Shown here: piece by piece, positions 1 through 11,300 of the stretch
Layout of the letters: each line of letters opens with the position of its first letter
How positions within the stretch are numbered: the first letter of the stretch is position 1
Position numbers and translations under genes: made by a program
The notes under the pieces: generated by a model
Databases searched by the model: none
The model's input: only the letters and a program-made list of their open reading frames with translations
Told to the model about the DNA's origin: nothing
Origin: Cloeon dipterum
Lineage: Eukaryota > Arthropoda > Insecta > Ephemeroptera > Baetidae
Length of the DNA stretch: 64,000 nucleotides
Assembly: GCF_949628265.1 (NCBI RefSeq)
Contig: NC_088786.1
Coordinates: 27,053,681-27,117,680, forward strand
Direction of reading: 5' to 3'

Positions 1-526
1 TCCACACTGACTTTTGCACGTCTTTGAAAACAACTCTGCGCAGAGCACAAGACCTTTGACTCCCTCCCGTCCTTTTATCGAATTCCAACATAAACAAAAC
101 GCCTTTGTTCGGCCGGCGTTCATTTTCCCAATCTGGTGATTCCTTAATTGAAAAGAATCTTTAGTCAGGAATTTAACTGGAAACTTAATTACATTTTAAA
201 GCAAATAAGGTCATTCAGTGAACTGCGAGCATGTAAACTTGCTGTTTCCAGATGTAGTTGAATCGCAAAGCATGCGAAACAGGAATATCACCCATAGAGG
301 CCCCTTCAAATTAGGAATGGGAGCCTGTAAGTGGTATAGTTTGAATGAACCTGCCATCGTCTATCCATAGTAAAACTAGCGTTTGAACGTGACAATTCAT
401 GACAATTCTCGCAATAAATTTGGCTTCAGTATAGTTCTTTGATACAAGACTAAAAAACTTAAATTGGTTATGCTAGGGTAGATTCAATCTTAAATTAAAA
501 TAGTTTTGTGGTGCATAAAATTATTT
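1..526. other. No gene recognised
   Basis: A+T-rich sequence at the left edge with no long open frame, repeat or RNA gene that I can support. It lies downstream of the small secreted-peptide gene and may be intergenic. Confidence 0.5.
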
Positions 527-532
527 TTTATT
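527..532 (-). terminator. Polyadenylation signal AATAAA of the secreted-peptide gene
   Basis: The minus strand reads AATAAA here, about 120 bases past the stop codon of the 82-residue secreted peptide. The spacing is normal for an animal 3' UTR. Confidence 0.5.
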
Positions 533-649
533 ATTTAATAAAGTGCAAAAATATACGATACATACAAGATTATTTGATTTGAAAGAAGCAAAGCTATAAA
601 CTAAATGTATAATTTTGGCTCTATATTCTCTGATGAGCGCAAGCAAGTT

Positions 650-898
650 TTACAATCCTAGATTCTCTTGGACGCGATCAGCGAGTTTTTTCGCGTCGTC
701 CGTTGCCTTGTTGAAAGTTTTCTTTACTGAGTTGCTGAATCGGTCCCACAATGAGGGAGGCTCGGTGGTCACTGCGTCGAGAATGGATTCGCCAATATCG
801 GACAGCTTGTCCCCAACGTCCGAAGGGGCAGGAGCGGCCTGCACGAAGCTCGCCACCAGGGCAACCAGCACCACCAAAAAGATCAATTTGAGCTTCAT
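650..898 (-). CDS. Small secreted amphipathic peptide, family not recognised
   Basis: An 82-residue protein. Residues 1 to about 22 form a clear signal peptide (basic MKLK, then a hydrophobic run ending VQA, likely cut before APAP). The mature part, about 60 residues, has no cysteine and reads as two amphipathic helices. The second is rich in K, D and A (from about PSLWDRF to the end), as in small lipid-binding or membrane-active hemolymph peptides. The start is supported by a splice acceptor (TTTCTAG, then GAAATG) two bases before the ATG context, so the 5' UTR is spliced. A donor reading GTAAG at 1380 would give a noncoding first exon just above 1381. I do not recognise a family. Apolipoprotein-like or antimicrobial roles are guesses only. 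The frame is confident because signal peptide, splice site and poly(A) signal agree. Confidence 0.75.
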   Translation of the reverse strand: MKLKLIFLVVLVALVASFVQAAPAPSDVGDKLSDIGESILDAVTTEPPSLWDRFSNSVKKTFNKATDDAKKLADRVQENLGL

Positions 899-901
899 TT
901 C

Positions 902-2278
902 CTAGAAAAAAATAATTAGTCTCGTTAGTGGTCATATTTTTTCCTTTCGCTTATTTGATTGAATGAATTATGCTGCTTGGTGTTGCATTTTAATGAGTCT
1001 CGCCTACTTTTCACACAGGGCGCAGTGAGGAATGAAAATTTGATGGCCTTCTGGTTAGCAACAAAGCCTACTTTGCATAATTAAGTCAGATACATTTCTT
1101 CACGTAAGAAAAGAAATAATTAGTTATAGCTGCGATTAAAGTTTAACCTCTGTTTTAGTAACCTTCTTATTTCTATATTAAAGAAAAATATGGTTCCAAT
1201 ACTGCAGCTTACAATCTATTTTGCGATATTTGCTGTGGTTTAACGCACTGTAAAGTTTAATCAAAAAATGTATATTTCAGTATTTTTCTAGAACGAGCAA
1301 ATAAATCATGCGAGTAAAATACAACAATGGCTATCGCTGTTATCTTGAATTAATTGGAATTAAAAAAAATCAAAACTTACTCTACAGTTTAGTCTAACTT
1401 TGCAGAGACTCAAATGCTTCGTGCAGTGGATGAAACTGTACTGCGAGACTTTTCAGTTTTCCTGAGCTATAGCTTAGCAGTTGCAAGGCGAAAATAATGG
1501 GCCCCTCTTGGTTACTCCAACGAACCCCTCCTAAAGCTAAAGCTAGCTCGCGGTCCTATGGCGGTCGAAAGCGCCGCCTAAGCTATACCTCCCGCTGGAT
1601 TTGCTATACCCAGCGTGTACGCAGTGCACTTTGTTTTGAGCGGGTCATATTTCCACATAGCACTAAGCAAAACACCAATGCGTTTTTGCATCAAAAGAGC
1701 CTGTTCCTTGCACTTTTGTTTTTCTCGCTGCATGCTTACTAATTTTGCAAAAGAAACGTGTCAAGGATATTTGGTTGTTTTATAAGATCACTAATCTTGT
1801 GCAGGTGTGTTCGTTGGAACTGGTGTCGCGGGAATAGATTATTCTTTGACAGTTGCTCTACATTAATTATAACATATAGGGCAGGTCGCTTTTATAATGT
1901 CGCAATTTGACAGTTTTGTATCGCAGAAACCTAAGTTGCAGGGAATTTAATTGACCGCAGAGCAACACCAGGCAACAAAAAATGCGACGGGACGACCACC
2001 GCGTGCCTAACGACTCGCGCATAGTTTAAGTCGGGAAATAAGCTGATGGTGCATCATTATTTTACATGCAAGGTCGAATGCAACGTGCGCATGCAAACAA
2101 ATTAGCTTCCTTTACTACGGTGCTTTTCCGACAAGGATAATTTCCTCTCTGTTGCACCATTTGCTAACTCTCAATAATGTAAAATTTTGGCCAAATTTAA
2201 TGATAGCGTTGAGCACCTTGAACTCAATGAGAAAAAAAAACTGGTCGTTAACTGCGTTGTTTCCTTTTTTTATTACAG
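902..2278. other. 5' UTR intron of the secreted peptide, then the spacer towards MSH2
   Basis: 902-1380 is the probable 5' UTR intron of the minus-strand peptide gene (acceptor at 902, donor at 1380). From about 1381 to 2278 the two genes diverge, so both promoters should lie here. The first coding exon of MSH2 must also be here, since the exon at 2279 begins in mid-protein, but I could not choose it. ATGs at 1896 and 2046 each open a short frame in the right phase, and neither gives a convincing MSH2 N terminus. Confidence 0.4.
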
Positions 2279-5200
2279 AAATCGGCGTGCACTGTGCGCA
2301 TTTTCAACCGAAATGAGTATTACACCCTCCATGGAGCGGATGCGTCGCTTGCGGCCAAAGAAATTTTCAAGTCTACCTCATCTGTCAAGCACATGACTTG
2401 CGGACAGAGTGAGGAAATTCAATAGTTAAGCTAATGTTAGTGAAAATATGATGTTAACATTTACGCAGATCAATTGGAGTATGTCATTCTAAACCAGAAC
2501 CACTATGAAGCCTTGCTGAGGACTTTGCTTCTGAATAAAACCTACAGAGTTGAGGTGTACTGCAGCCCAAACAATTCGAGCAACAACTGGACTATTGAAT
2601 ACAAGGTTTGATTATGTTTGATTTTTTGTAATTTTTAAACAACCTTTTTCATTTTCAGGCGTCCCCTGGCAATCTCTACCAGTTTGAAGACTTGCTGTTC
2701 AACACCAAATCAGAGCTTCAATCAGGAATTGCTGCTATCAAAATTGCTGGAGATGGAAAAAGCAAGGTTTGACGTGAATCAAACATGATGGCCTTGAAAT
2801 AAATGGGGCACTATCGTGTGCAGATTGTGGGTGTTGGATTCGTGGAGAGCAGCAACAGCAAAATGAGGGTCGCTCAGTTCCCTGATCTGGACAACTTGAG
2901 TAATATGGAATGCGTCATCCAGCAATTGGCCCCTCGGGAGCTACTCGTATCGTCAGGAATGGATGATAAAGACATCTCGGCCATCAAACAGGTCCTAAAT
3001 TTTCTTTTAATATTTAACATCGTAATGAAATCATAAGATTGTTGAAAAAATATATATTTAGTAAAAAGGGATCACTATAATTGCTCATATTTTGTCCTTC
3101 TATAGTTTGCAGAGCACTGTGGCATGTTGGTTACAATCCGACCAAAGAACACCTTCAAATCTGACGACGCTTTTGTACAAGACATGGGTCGTCTTCTGCG
3201 CCTCAAACCAGGACAGTCGGACAACGTGGCTGCCCTTCCCGAGATGAAGCTGACCACAGCAACTCAAGCCCTCTCAGCATGCATCAACTTCCTTGAGTTG
3301 GTCAGCGATAATGGCAACTTCAAGCAGTTTGAAATTTCGGAATACAGCAGCGAGCTGTTTGTAAGGATTGACGTCCAAACAGTCCGTGCCATCAACCTAA
3401 AGCCTGGCGTTGGAACTTCTGGTCTGGGCAAACCTCACGAGTCGATTGTTGGCCTGCTTGGACAGGCAGTCTGCACTCCTCATGTACGAATTTTTTATCA
3501 ATCCAATACTAAATTAACGAATGGCTTCATTCTTGACTTAAGTGTAAAATTGCAAAATATGTGTTGCACCTTTTTCAAGTTGACAGCTCTTAATTCCATT
3601 CCTTTGCTGCACTTTAACTGCAAAAACCAGAAGGAAGATGAGTTTATTTTCTGTTTGCGTTATTATAATATTTTCTCCACGAATTCCACCAACTTTATTT
3701 ACTCTTTAAGGGGCAACGCTTGCTGCTGAAGTGGCTCCAGCAGCCATTGAGAAACATTGCTCCTCTGCAAGAGCGCCTTGACTGCGTGGAGGCCCTGAAC
3801 TCTGATCTTGCTGCTATGGACAGCCTTTCGAAAGACTACCTGAAAGGCATTCCCGACTTGCAGTACCTGGCCAGGAAAATTCACAGGAAAAAGGCCAACT
3901 TGCAGGACCTCTACAGGTTTGAAAGCTTTGCTGGAACGATATATTAAATCTGGTTTGCAGAATTTATCAGGGCGTGCGGAGGCTGTCAGGAGTGGTTTCG
4001 CTGTTGGAGGGGCTGTCAAACTCAGAAAAGGTGCTGTCTTCAGTCAAAGCTCTGCTACTTGAGCCACTCAAAGAGAAAAACGCAGACATGGCCAATTATG
4101 TTGAAATGGTTGAGCAGACGCTAGACATTGATCTTGCGTCGCAGGGAGAGTTCCTGATTCGACAAGAGTTTGATGACAACCTCAAAGGCATAGTCCCAAT
4201 CTGTGCACAAGCTTATTAGTTTAACCCTCTGGTTTTGCAGAAATCCAAAGTCGCAGGTCTGAAATGAAAGAGGAAATGGAAAGTGCTTTGTTCAGTGCAA
4301 GCAGGGAGCTGGATCTGGAAGCAAACAAGAGTATGAAGCTGGAATACACTGCTCAACACGGGTACTTTTATCGTATCACTTTGAAGGACGAAAAAATCCT
4401 AAGAGGAAACAAAAAGTTCACGGTAAAGTTTCTTTCAACTACATTAAATAAAAATAACAAACAATAATTTTAGATCATTGACACCAATAAAGCTGGCATT
4501 CGTTTCACAAACCAAAAGCTGCGCGGACTCAATGAAAATTATCAAGAAGCCAGTGAGGAGTACCAAAAAACTCAACAGGAGATTGTGCAGGGCGTAGTTG
4601 ATGTTGCTGGTAAGCTTGAGGGGAGGTTAATTCCTTTTTTTTCTATCAAATTGATCAAAACAATCGACATATTTAGGAAAATGAAAGTTTCTTGTGGTTC
4701 ATAAATACAAATGAAAGGTAGAATATGTAAATGTCAACTCAATCTCATTTATCTTCCAGCATTTAAACCCCTAAAAACTTTTCAGCAACATATAGTGACA
4801 CCATCAATGCTCTTGGTGATGTTCTGGCCACAATCGATGTGCTGAACAGCTTTGCAGTTGCTGCTTCAAGCAGCAGCGAGCCCTATTGTAGACCTCTGCT
4901 GCATCCTCCTGGCTCTGGGGTGCTAAAATTCAAGCAGCTGAGGCATCCATGCTTGGAAAGACAGAATGGAGTTGACTATGTCGCAAATGATGCAGTATTT
5001 GACCAAGGTTGGCATTATTATTAGAAGATCTCTATTTTAACGAATTACAAATCTAAAGTTTTTTTAAAATCTTTAAATTCAGCTCAGTATATTTCGGGAG
5101 AAGAAATTTGCTTTTGTGTCATGTGAAGTGGAATTTTTTAACTGCAACTTCATAATTGCTTCCTCCAGAAAAAGAGCGACTGGTTATTCTGACTGGCCCA

Positions 5201-7272
5201 AACATGGGCGGAAAATCAACCTACATTCGCAGCGTAGCCGCCGCTGTGGTGATGGCCCAGCTGGGTGCGTTTGTGCCTGCTGCAGAGGCTGCCCTCAGCT
5301 TGGTGGACAGCGTGCTTGTGCGAATTGGCGCCGGTGACAGCATGGCCCTAGGCGTGTCGACTTTCATGGCCGAGATGCTGGAGACCAGCACGATCCTTAA
5401 GGCAGCAACCAACCGATCGCTGGTCATCATCGATGAGCTGGGAAGAGGCACATCCACCTACGATGGATTTGGCCTCGCATGGGCTATTTCTGAGTAAGTT
5501 CTGTCATAAGATCCTCTCAAAATACTAAAAAAATATTGAACAATGTAACTTTTAAAATCTATAGGCTTTTTATAATTGCTTAAATGTGATCGGAGGTGTC
5601 CTGTCTAAATCCTCGTCAATTCTCTTTGTGTACTAAATGCGGGTTTCATTTCCCTGGCACTTGATGAAATATATAAAAAAAGATAAATTCGCTAGCTCCG
5701 TTGTTGAAGTGTCTTAGGGTCAACCCAGAGAAGTCGATGTGTAGACTTTGATTTTATGGTTTTTATAACATCTCATGCATAGAAGGCAATTCAAACAAAA
5801 GTAATTGCGATAACCATATAGTATCTCCAAAGTTCACTATAGTACATGGTATGGTAGTTTCGTTCCATTATTATCGATTGAATAAAAAAGCTGTTCAAAT
5901 TGACCAGCCCGTTGGCTCGCATTGTTAAGGCACTCTCTGGAGTGTCAAAGCAATGGGAGGTATTTAGCAATTCGGAGATCTAATACTGGCTACCCAATGT
6001 CCGAGATGGCAAAAAGTGTTTAGTTTAGTGACTCGAATTGCTCAAATTGCTCAACGGGCTGGGAGGCGCACCGGCGCCGACTCGCTACTTGCTGGTTTGC
6101 ACCTTTCCAGAATGCGTGATTTGGCTTCACGGGACGAATGTCTAGCGTTTCAATGCAGTCCTCGGTGCGGAGGCAAGTGGCCCTTGAGTGGGCTGGGTCC
6201 CTGTGCAGCCCGGTGCGCCCATGTTATCCTTTCGCGGTGTTAATGGGACCCGGGTTTCAGCATTCGTGCTAGTGCAGTGCGCGCCCTTCCCGGTCCTCGG
6301 ACAGGGATAAAAAGAGCAAAAAAAAAAATTAATTTGATAATATCAGATTAGTTGCGTTTGTGTATAAGCTGCCCCCTGACAATGAGTTGCACATATGTTG
6401 TAGATCTACTTTACAGGCTGGAAAGATGTTTTTTGGTTGGAAAGATCTCTGTTTTTTGACAAACCCGTGTTGCCAGAACTCGCCTGTTATGACCTGAATT
6501 TCCAACTTTCAACCCTGACCAAATTATTCACCAGGATGGTTTTGTTACAATGGATCTAGTAGCCAAATTTGATCAAATATTCTGGAGTAATTGCTACGAA
6601 ATTACGTGAACTTCTATTTCAGACCTTTTAATTAGTACTCATATAATCTCAATGGCTGATTTCAGAAACATTGCTAAAGATGTAGGCTGCTTTTGCTTGT
6701 TCGCCACGCACTTCCACGAGTTGACCGCCCTTGCGCACCAAGTTCCGGGGGTTGTGAACAGACATGTTGTGGCCAAGACTTCTGAGGGAGTACTTACTTT
6801 GATGTACCGCATTAAGGATGGACCCTGCGATCAGAGTTTTGGCCTCCATGTTGCCCAAATGACTGAATTCCCTGAGCAGGTTCTGCAGGTACACTTTACA
6901 TTACTGTCTTTCTTTCAAAGCAGCACAATTTGTTAAAATATGTGATTGTATGTGTAGAGAGCTGCTGAGAAGCAAAAACAGTTGGAGCTGCTCCACAAGT
7001 GGGTGCCATCAGAATTTTTGACGCAAGAGGATGAAGACAAAAAGGTTAGTGTCAAGAGTATTGATTACCTCAGATTGAAGGTCGATTCTCTGATATTTTA
7101 GAAAGGTGAAGAGTTGGTTGAAGAATTTTTGGAAAATGTCAAGGCCTTGGATTTGGACGACCCAGAGGTGCTGTGCAGAAAGTTAGAAGAACTGCAGCAG
7201 AAAATAAGTTCCAGTGACAATGATTTCCTCAAGACCTTAGTTGATTCGTTTGTTCCTATGCAATCTTCATAA
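2279..7272 (+). CDS. msh2: DNA mismatch repair ATPase MSH2 (first exon not found)
   Basis: MutS homolog 2, the shared subunit of MutS-alpha and MutS-beta, which bind mismatches and loops in nuclear DNA (spel1 in flies). Fourteen exons were traced: 2279-2408, 2469-2605, 2659-2766, 2824-2991, 3106-3483, 3711-3916, 3961-4187, 4241-4422, 4474-4609, 4786-5007, 5169-5493, 6666-6888, 6958-7044 and 7102-7272. They encode 899 residues against about 934 in human MSH2, so roughly 30 N-terminal residues are missing upstream. The first visible exon carries the mismatch-binding domain start (TVRIFNR). The ATPase exon at 5169 has Walker [10 protein letters not shown], the MutS motif [10 protein letters not shown] and Walker B IIDELGRG, followed by the THFHELTAL region in the next exon. 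The intron at 4188 is GC-AG. AATAAA follows the stop at 7327. Identity is certain; only the 5' end is open. Confidence 0.95.
4188..4240 (+). other. GC-AG intron in MSH2
   Basis: A 53-base intron with donor AAAG then GCATAG and acceptor TTTTGCAG. Every GT alternative nearby gives a stop or the wrong phase. With the GC donor, the protein across the joint ([16 protein letters not shown]) has exactly the length of the human MSH2 segment. Confidence 0.75.
5494..6665 (+). other. Large MSH2 intron (1,172 bases)
   Basis: The only long intron in the gene; the rest are about 50-230 bases. It separates the Walker B exon from the HFHEL exon. A G+C-rich block lies at about 6050-6300. I see no transposase, terminal repeats or coding exon in it. 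Confidence 0.6.
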
Positions 7273-7326
7273 GTTGTGCCATTCCAAATCCAGACCAGAG
7301 TACTATGAGCATTTATGTAAATGTTA

Positions 7327-7332
7327 AATAAA
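7327..7332 (+). terminator. Polyadenylation signal AATAAA of MSH2
   Basis: AATAAA lies 55 bases past the MSH2 stop codon, normal spacing for cleavage shortly after. Confidence 0.7.
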
Positions 7333-8390
7333 TCTTTTGATTTCAAGGAAATTATTTATATAATCTCTGATTCATAGTTAATATTCTCCCCGGTATCCTA
7401 AAAACGAGGTCATCAAATATTCGCTTCATTCTCTGTGAAGAACATGAAAACCACAAACTCCAGATACAATACAGGATTATTTGGTACTAGGTAATTAACA
7501 TAAGAAAAAGTGCTATTTTTCAGTATTTAAGAACTATCGGATTTAATATGAGAAAACGCACAATCAACCAAACAACCAGCCAATTTATAACAAAGTTCAC
7601 CCAGTCAGCTCTCACAATAAAGGTTTCAATCATTTAAACTAATCGTAGCGTAGATAATGGAGCACTTTTTGCAAATCCAAAGAGCGAACATTGTTGGACA
7701 ATGATAATCATCATAAAGAGGAGGGCCTGAATTTTTAAAAGCTCCTCTGATCCATGTCTATCCTTATTCTAAATATAAGACAACTGAACTCTTTGCACAA
7801 TTTACATTTGTTGCCAGCAGGCAGCCAGTCGACAGACTCCATTTCGTTTTCTAAATTATTAAATTTGTGTAATCGGATTTCTTTTTGAACTCAGCCACAG
7901 ATATAGTAATAATAATTACATTGTTTCAATAGTGGGCAGCAGCACTGGGCCTGCGATGTTTGCGCCTTTAAGGGGCAACGACTACTGTACAAGGCTGGCG
8001 AAAAGAACAGAGTGAGAGAGAGGGCGACATATTTAGAAGCGCCGCAAAAACCGCGGCAGGTCATCACACAACCCCTACCTTAACTTACATAATATATACA
8101 ATTGGTGGGCGGGTAGGTAAGGAAAGCAGTATCAAGAAGAACAACATCTTTGGCGCCGTTCGTGACACACGGGTCACTGAACAAAAAACGATGGGCCGGA
8201 AAGCGGAGGGAGGAGGGGTGGGAGGAGAGACGCGCAGTGCTGCTACCGGGGCGCTCGGACAGACGACAGAGATAGAGTCTGGCGACTACGACACACACTC
8301 TCAGCCCGTCCGGAATTTGCACATTCGGGACGGGCGCGATCACTAAACAAAAAGTTCTGCGAGACGCTGAGATGGCGAGTCGCGGCGTCC
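7333..8390. other. Convergent spacer of MSH2 and midnolin
   Basis: MSH2 (plus) and midnolin (minus) converge here. The right part, about 7930-8390, is probably midnolin 3' UTR and includes a short GA-rich run. No gene was recognised. Confidence 0.45.
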
Positions 8391-11300
8391 TCAGGCGAGC
8401 ACCGCCTCTGGCGCGTGCAGCTCCTCGCTAGTCTCCATGGCGTCCGACTCGGACGAGGAAGCGGAGGCGGCAATCGAGGCGGTGCACGCTTGCTGCTGAG
8501 GGCTGCTGGGGGCTGATGCCACCTCCGGCGACGGGGTCCACGGGCCATAAGGTGCTGAGCGAGCCTCGCGTCTCGCCCGCCGCCGCGCCTGACGCTCCTC
8601 CATGATCACTCGCAGCCGGTCCATTTTACACCTGGTCGCCAGGTTCTCTGCGTTTTTCGCTACGTCATGCCCTAGAGAAGTTAATATCAGCGATTTTTTT
8701 AACGAGGCACAGTTTAAAGGAGAGAGTGATTTTTAAAGCAAAAATGTTAAAATTCAGTATCTTTTTAAGTTAAGTTGGTGTATGATATATATCATTTCCT
8801 TCAGTGCAATTCGTTTAATTTTTAACAAACTATAAATCTCGCGTGGATTGTTTAATTTTCTAAAATTTTAGTCTTCAAACAGATTAGAAGATTTGAAAAG
8901 AGGGTTAACTTTATCCACTCATTATTAAATGGGGCAAACCAAAATTTTCATAAGTGGATACTCACGTTCTGGAGTATGCGTTTCTTGATTTGAATTGTCC
9001 GAATTTTGGACTTGCGCAGAAGCAGCCGCGTGCCTTCTTGACACACCCCGATACTGGGGTGTCGCACAGAGAAGGTCGTTTAGAATGTGAATTATAGTCG
9101 AGATGTCCCTCTTCGGTCTTCCGAACTTATCCTGAAGGGCAGGATTCAGTGTACCAGAAAATGTGCCGGAATAGACACCTTTGCCGTGGTGGTGCATACT
9201 TTCTATGATGGCTCCCTGTCTCTTTTTCTCCTGGAAAAATAAATATTTTTTCATTAGTTCTACAATTCTATTTTCAAATGCAAAATTTGAAAATTTGAAT
9301 TTTACTTTGAGAAGAATATCACTTAAGAATTAATTTTTCAGGGACATTTTATTTTACGAGGTGAAAACGCAAGACCATAAATATCAATGCGTACCGCATT
9401 GCATCATTTTCCTTTCATGATCGGATGCTTGGCCATTTTGTGGGTCTCGATTTTTATTTCATCGTTTTCACTTTCCTTTATGTAAGGAATTCAGCAGCAG
9501 TTGTGTGTTGGAGGACGTCGGGTTGAGAGAGGAGGGGCGGCGTTGCCACTTGGGCTTGGGTCACTCACCCAAGCACTCCAAGCGCCCGGCTAAATTATTT
9601 TCCTCGGAACACCTTCATGTGAAATCACCATATTTACAGCGGCACGTTCGAAACCCTCAAAGCAAGAGGAGACCGATCGAGACAAAATTTAGCAGCCGGC
9701 ATCAAAACGATCCGACAAAATGGTGCAGCGAGCCAATAAAAATTTACTTGGGAACAGCATCCAACGCTTGTATTAATGGAATGCTGAAGGTCAACAAACA
9801 TTCTGGTTGGCTCCCCCTTTCCTCCATCGCTTTGTCCGGGAATTTCGTTAGGTTACTTTAAGTACATATATTTTCCGGTAAAGGTTATCATTCGAAGAAA
9901 ATTTAATGCCTTCCTTGTCACATCAATCAGAGTTAAGCTAAATTTACTCGCAATTACAAAATACATTCTGAGCCCCTTAAAATATTATTTAAAAAATAAT
10001 AGCGTGAATGAACCAACAAAATTAAGATTTTTTATCACGATTTTTGTTGCTTAGTATGACTCCCTTGTGCAAGCTTGTTATATCAAAATTCTATTGTCCA
10101 ATTACAAAATTAAAACGTGTCCTTGTTTACTGACAATAGGGAATTTATTACTTCATATTAAGACATCATTTTTCTCAATTTTTCTTACCTGTAATTTTTG
10201 ACATATCCTATATAGGAAAACTTCTACCAAACTGAACAAAATATTCTCAAAGTAATGAAACCATGCAAAACATATTTACCTCGTCACTGGTAGATGATGG
10301 TGTCGTTGAGGAGGACGAGGTGGTGGAGGACGACGAGGAAGTGACAGTGGTAGAAGTAGTGGTTGTGGATCTGGAGGTGAGAACTTCGGATGAGAGCTGT
10401 TTGAGAGTCTTGGTGAGGTTGCGCGAGGCTTCAGCGAGGGCCCGTGTGTCAAGGATGTGCCCCGTCTTCTGCGGACGCGGCTCGCAGCAGCAGTCCTTGC
10501 GGGTGGGAGAGACAACCGCCACCGCTGGAGACTCGCGGCTGCGTTTGACGCCTGAGGAAGAGGACGAAGAAGACGAACTGCGGCTTGAGGAAGGGGTCAC
10601 GGTGGAGAGTTGCAATTGTATCAACATCATGTGATCACCAAGCCTCATTGTCAGGTTCAGTGGAGCTTTGCCGGACAAGAAGTCGTGCACCTGAGTGGAA
10701 GCAAAGTACCACATCAGAAACAATTCGAAAAACTTTTCAGTGCAAAATGCGTATCAATATATTGGGGCAATTATTTAATCTATAATATTTTCTACTCATT
10801 TGCAGGTAAAAATTTAGTCGAACAAATAGTATAAAAATTCAATGAATTCCAAAATTTATTGAAGTTCGGGCAATAAAAAACCAGCAAGTTTATTCCAAAT
10901 AATTTTTAAGGCAGAATAAAGGGAGGTCACCAGACTTCTGAAAGGGAGGAATACAAGCAAAAAATAACAGACGCATCCATGGGGGAAGGGGTTTCACACA
11001 ATGGAATTTCAATTTACCTGCGAGTCGCTGAGACTTTCCAATGCTTGCATCACACTCTGCTCCGGCCGTTGTGCCTGCAATCAAAGAAGAAGGAGACGGC
11101 TGATTTAGTGCGGACAAGATGTTCGGAATAAGGGTGCAGACGAAAATGGGGGGAAGAAAAGAATTCAAGGCTGCCAGCTTTTGTCGGAGGCATTTCTTAC
11201 GACCAGCTGGCCCCGAGGAGCTTTTTTTGGTTCAAATATTCTTTTCGTTCTTCACAGGAAGTCGTGGGCGCGACAATTTCTCTTAGTGACTTGATATATT

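Noticed and set aside
6016-6243. Possible inserted gene or element in the large MSH2 intron
   Set aside because: The 75-codon frame has no recognisable domain, and I could find no terminal repeats or target duplication around it.
9640-9670. A GTTCGAAACCCT string resembling a tRNA B-box
   Set aside because: No matching A-box, acceptor stem or cloverleaf nearby. No tRNA gene was found in the window by eye.
9505-9861. A 118-codon plus-strand open frame in a midnolin intron
   Set aside because: No domain, splice support or poly(A) signal, and composition like the surrounding intron.
10263-10634. A 123-codon plus-strand open frame rich in V, E and D
   Set aside because: Antisense of the Ser/Thr-rich midnolin exon; the acidic-valine pattern is the complement of serine and threonine codons.
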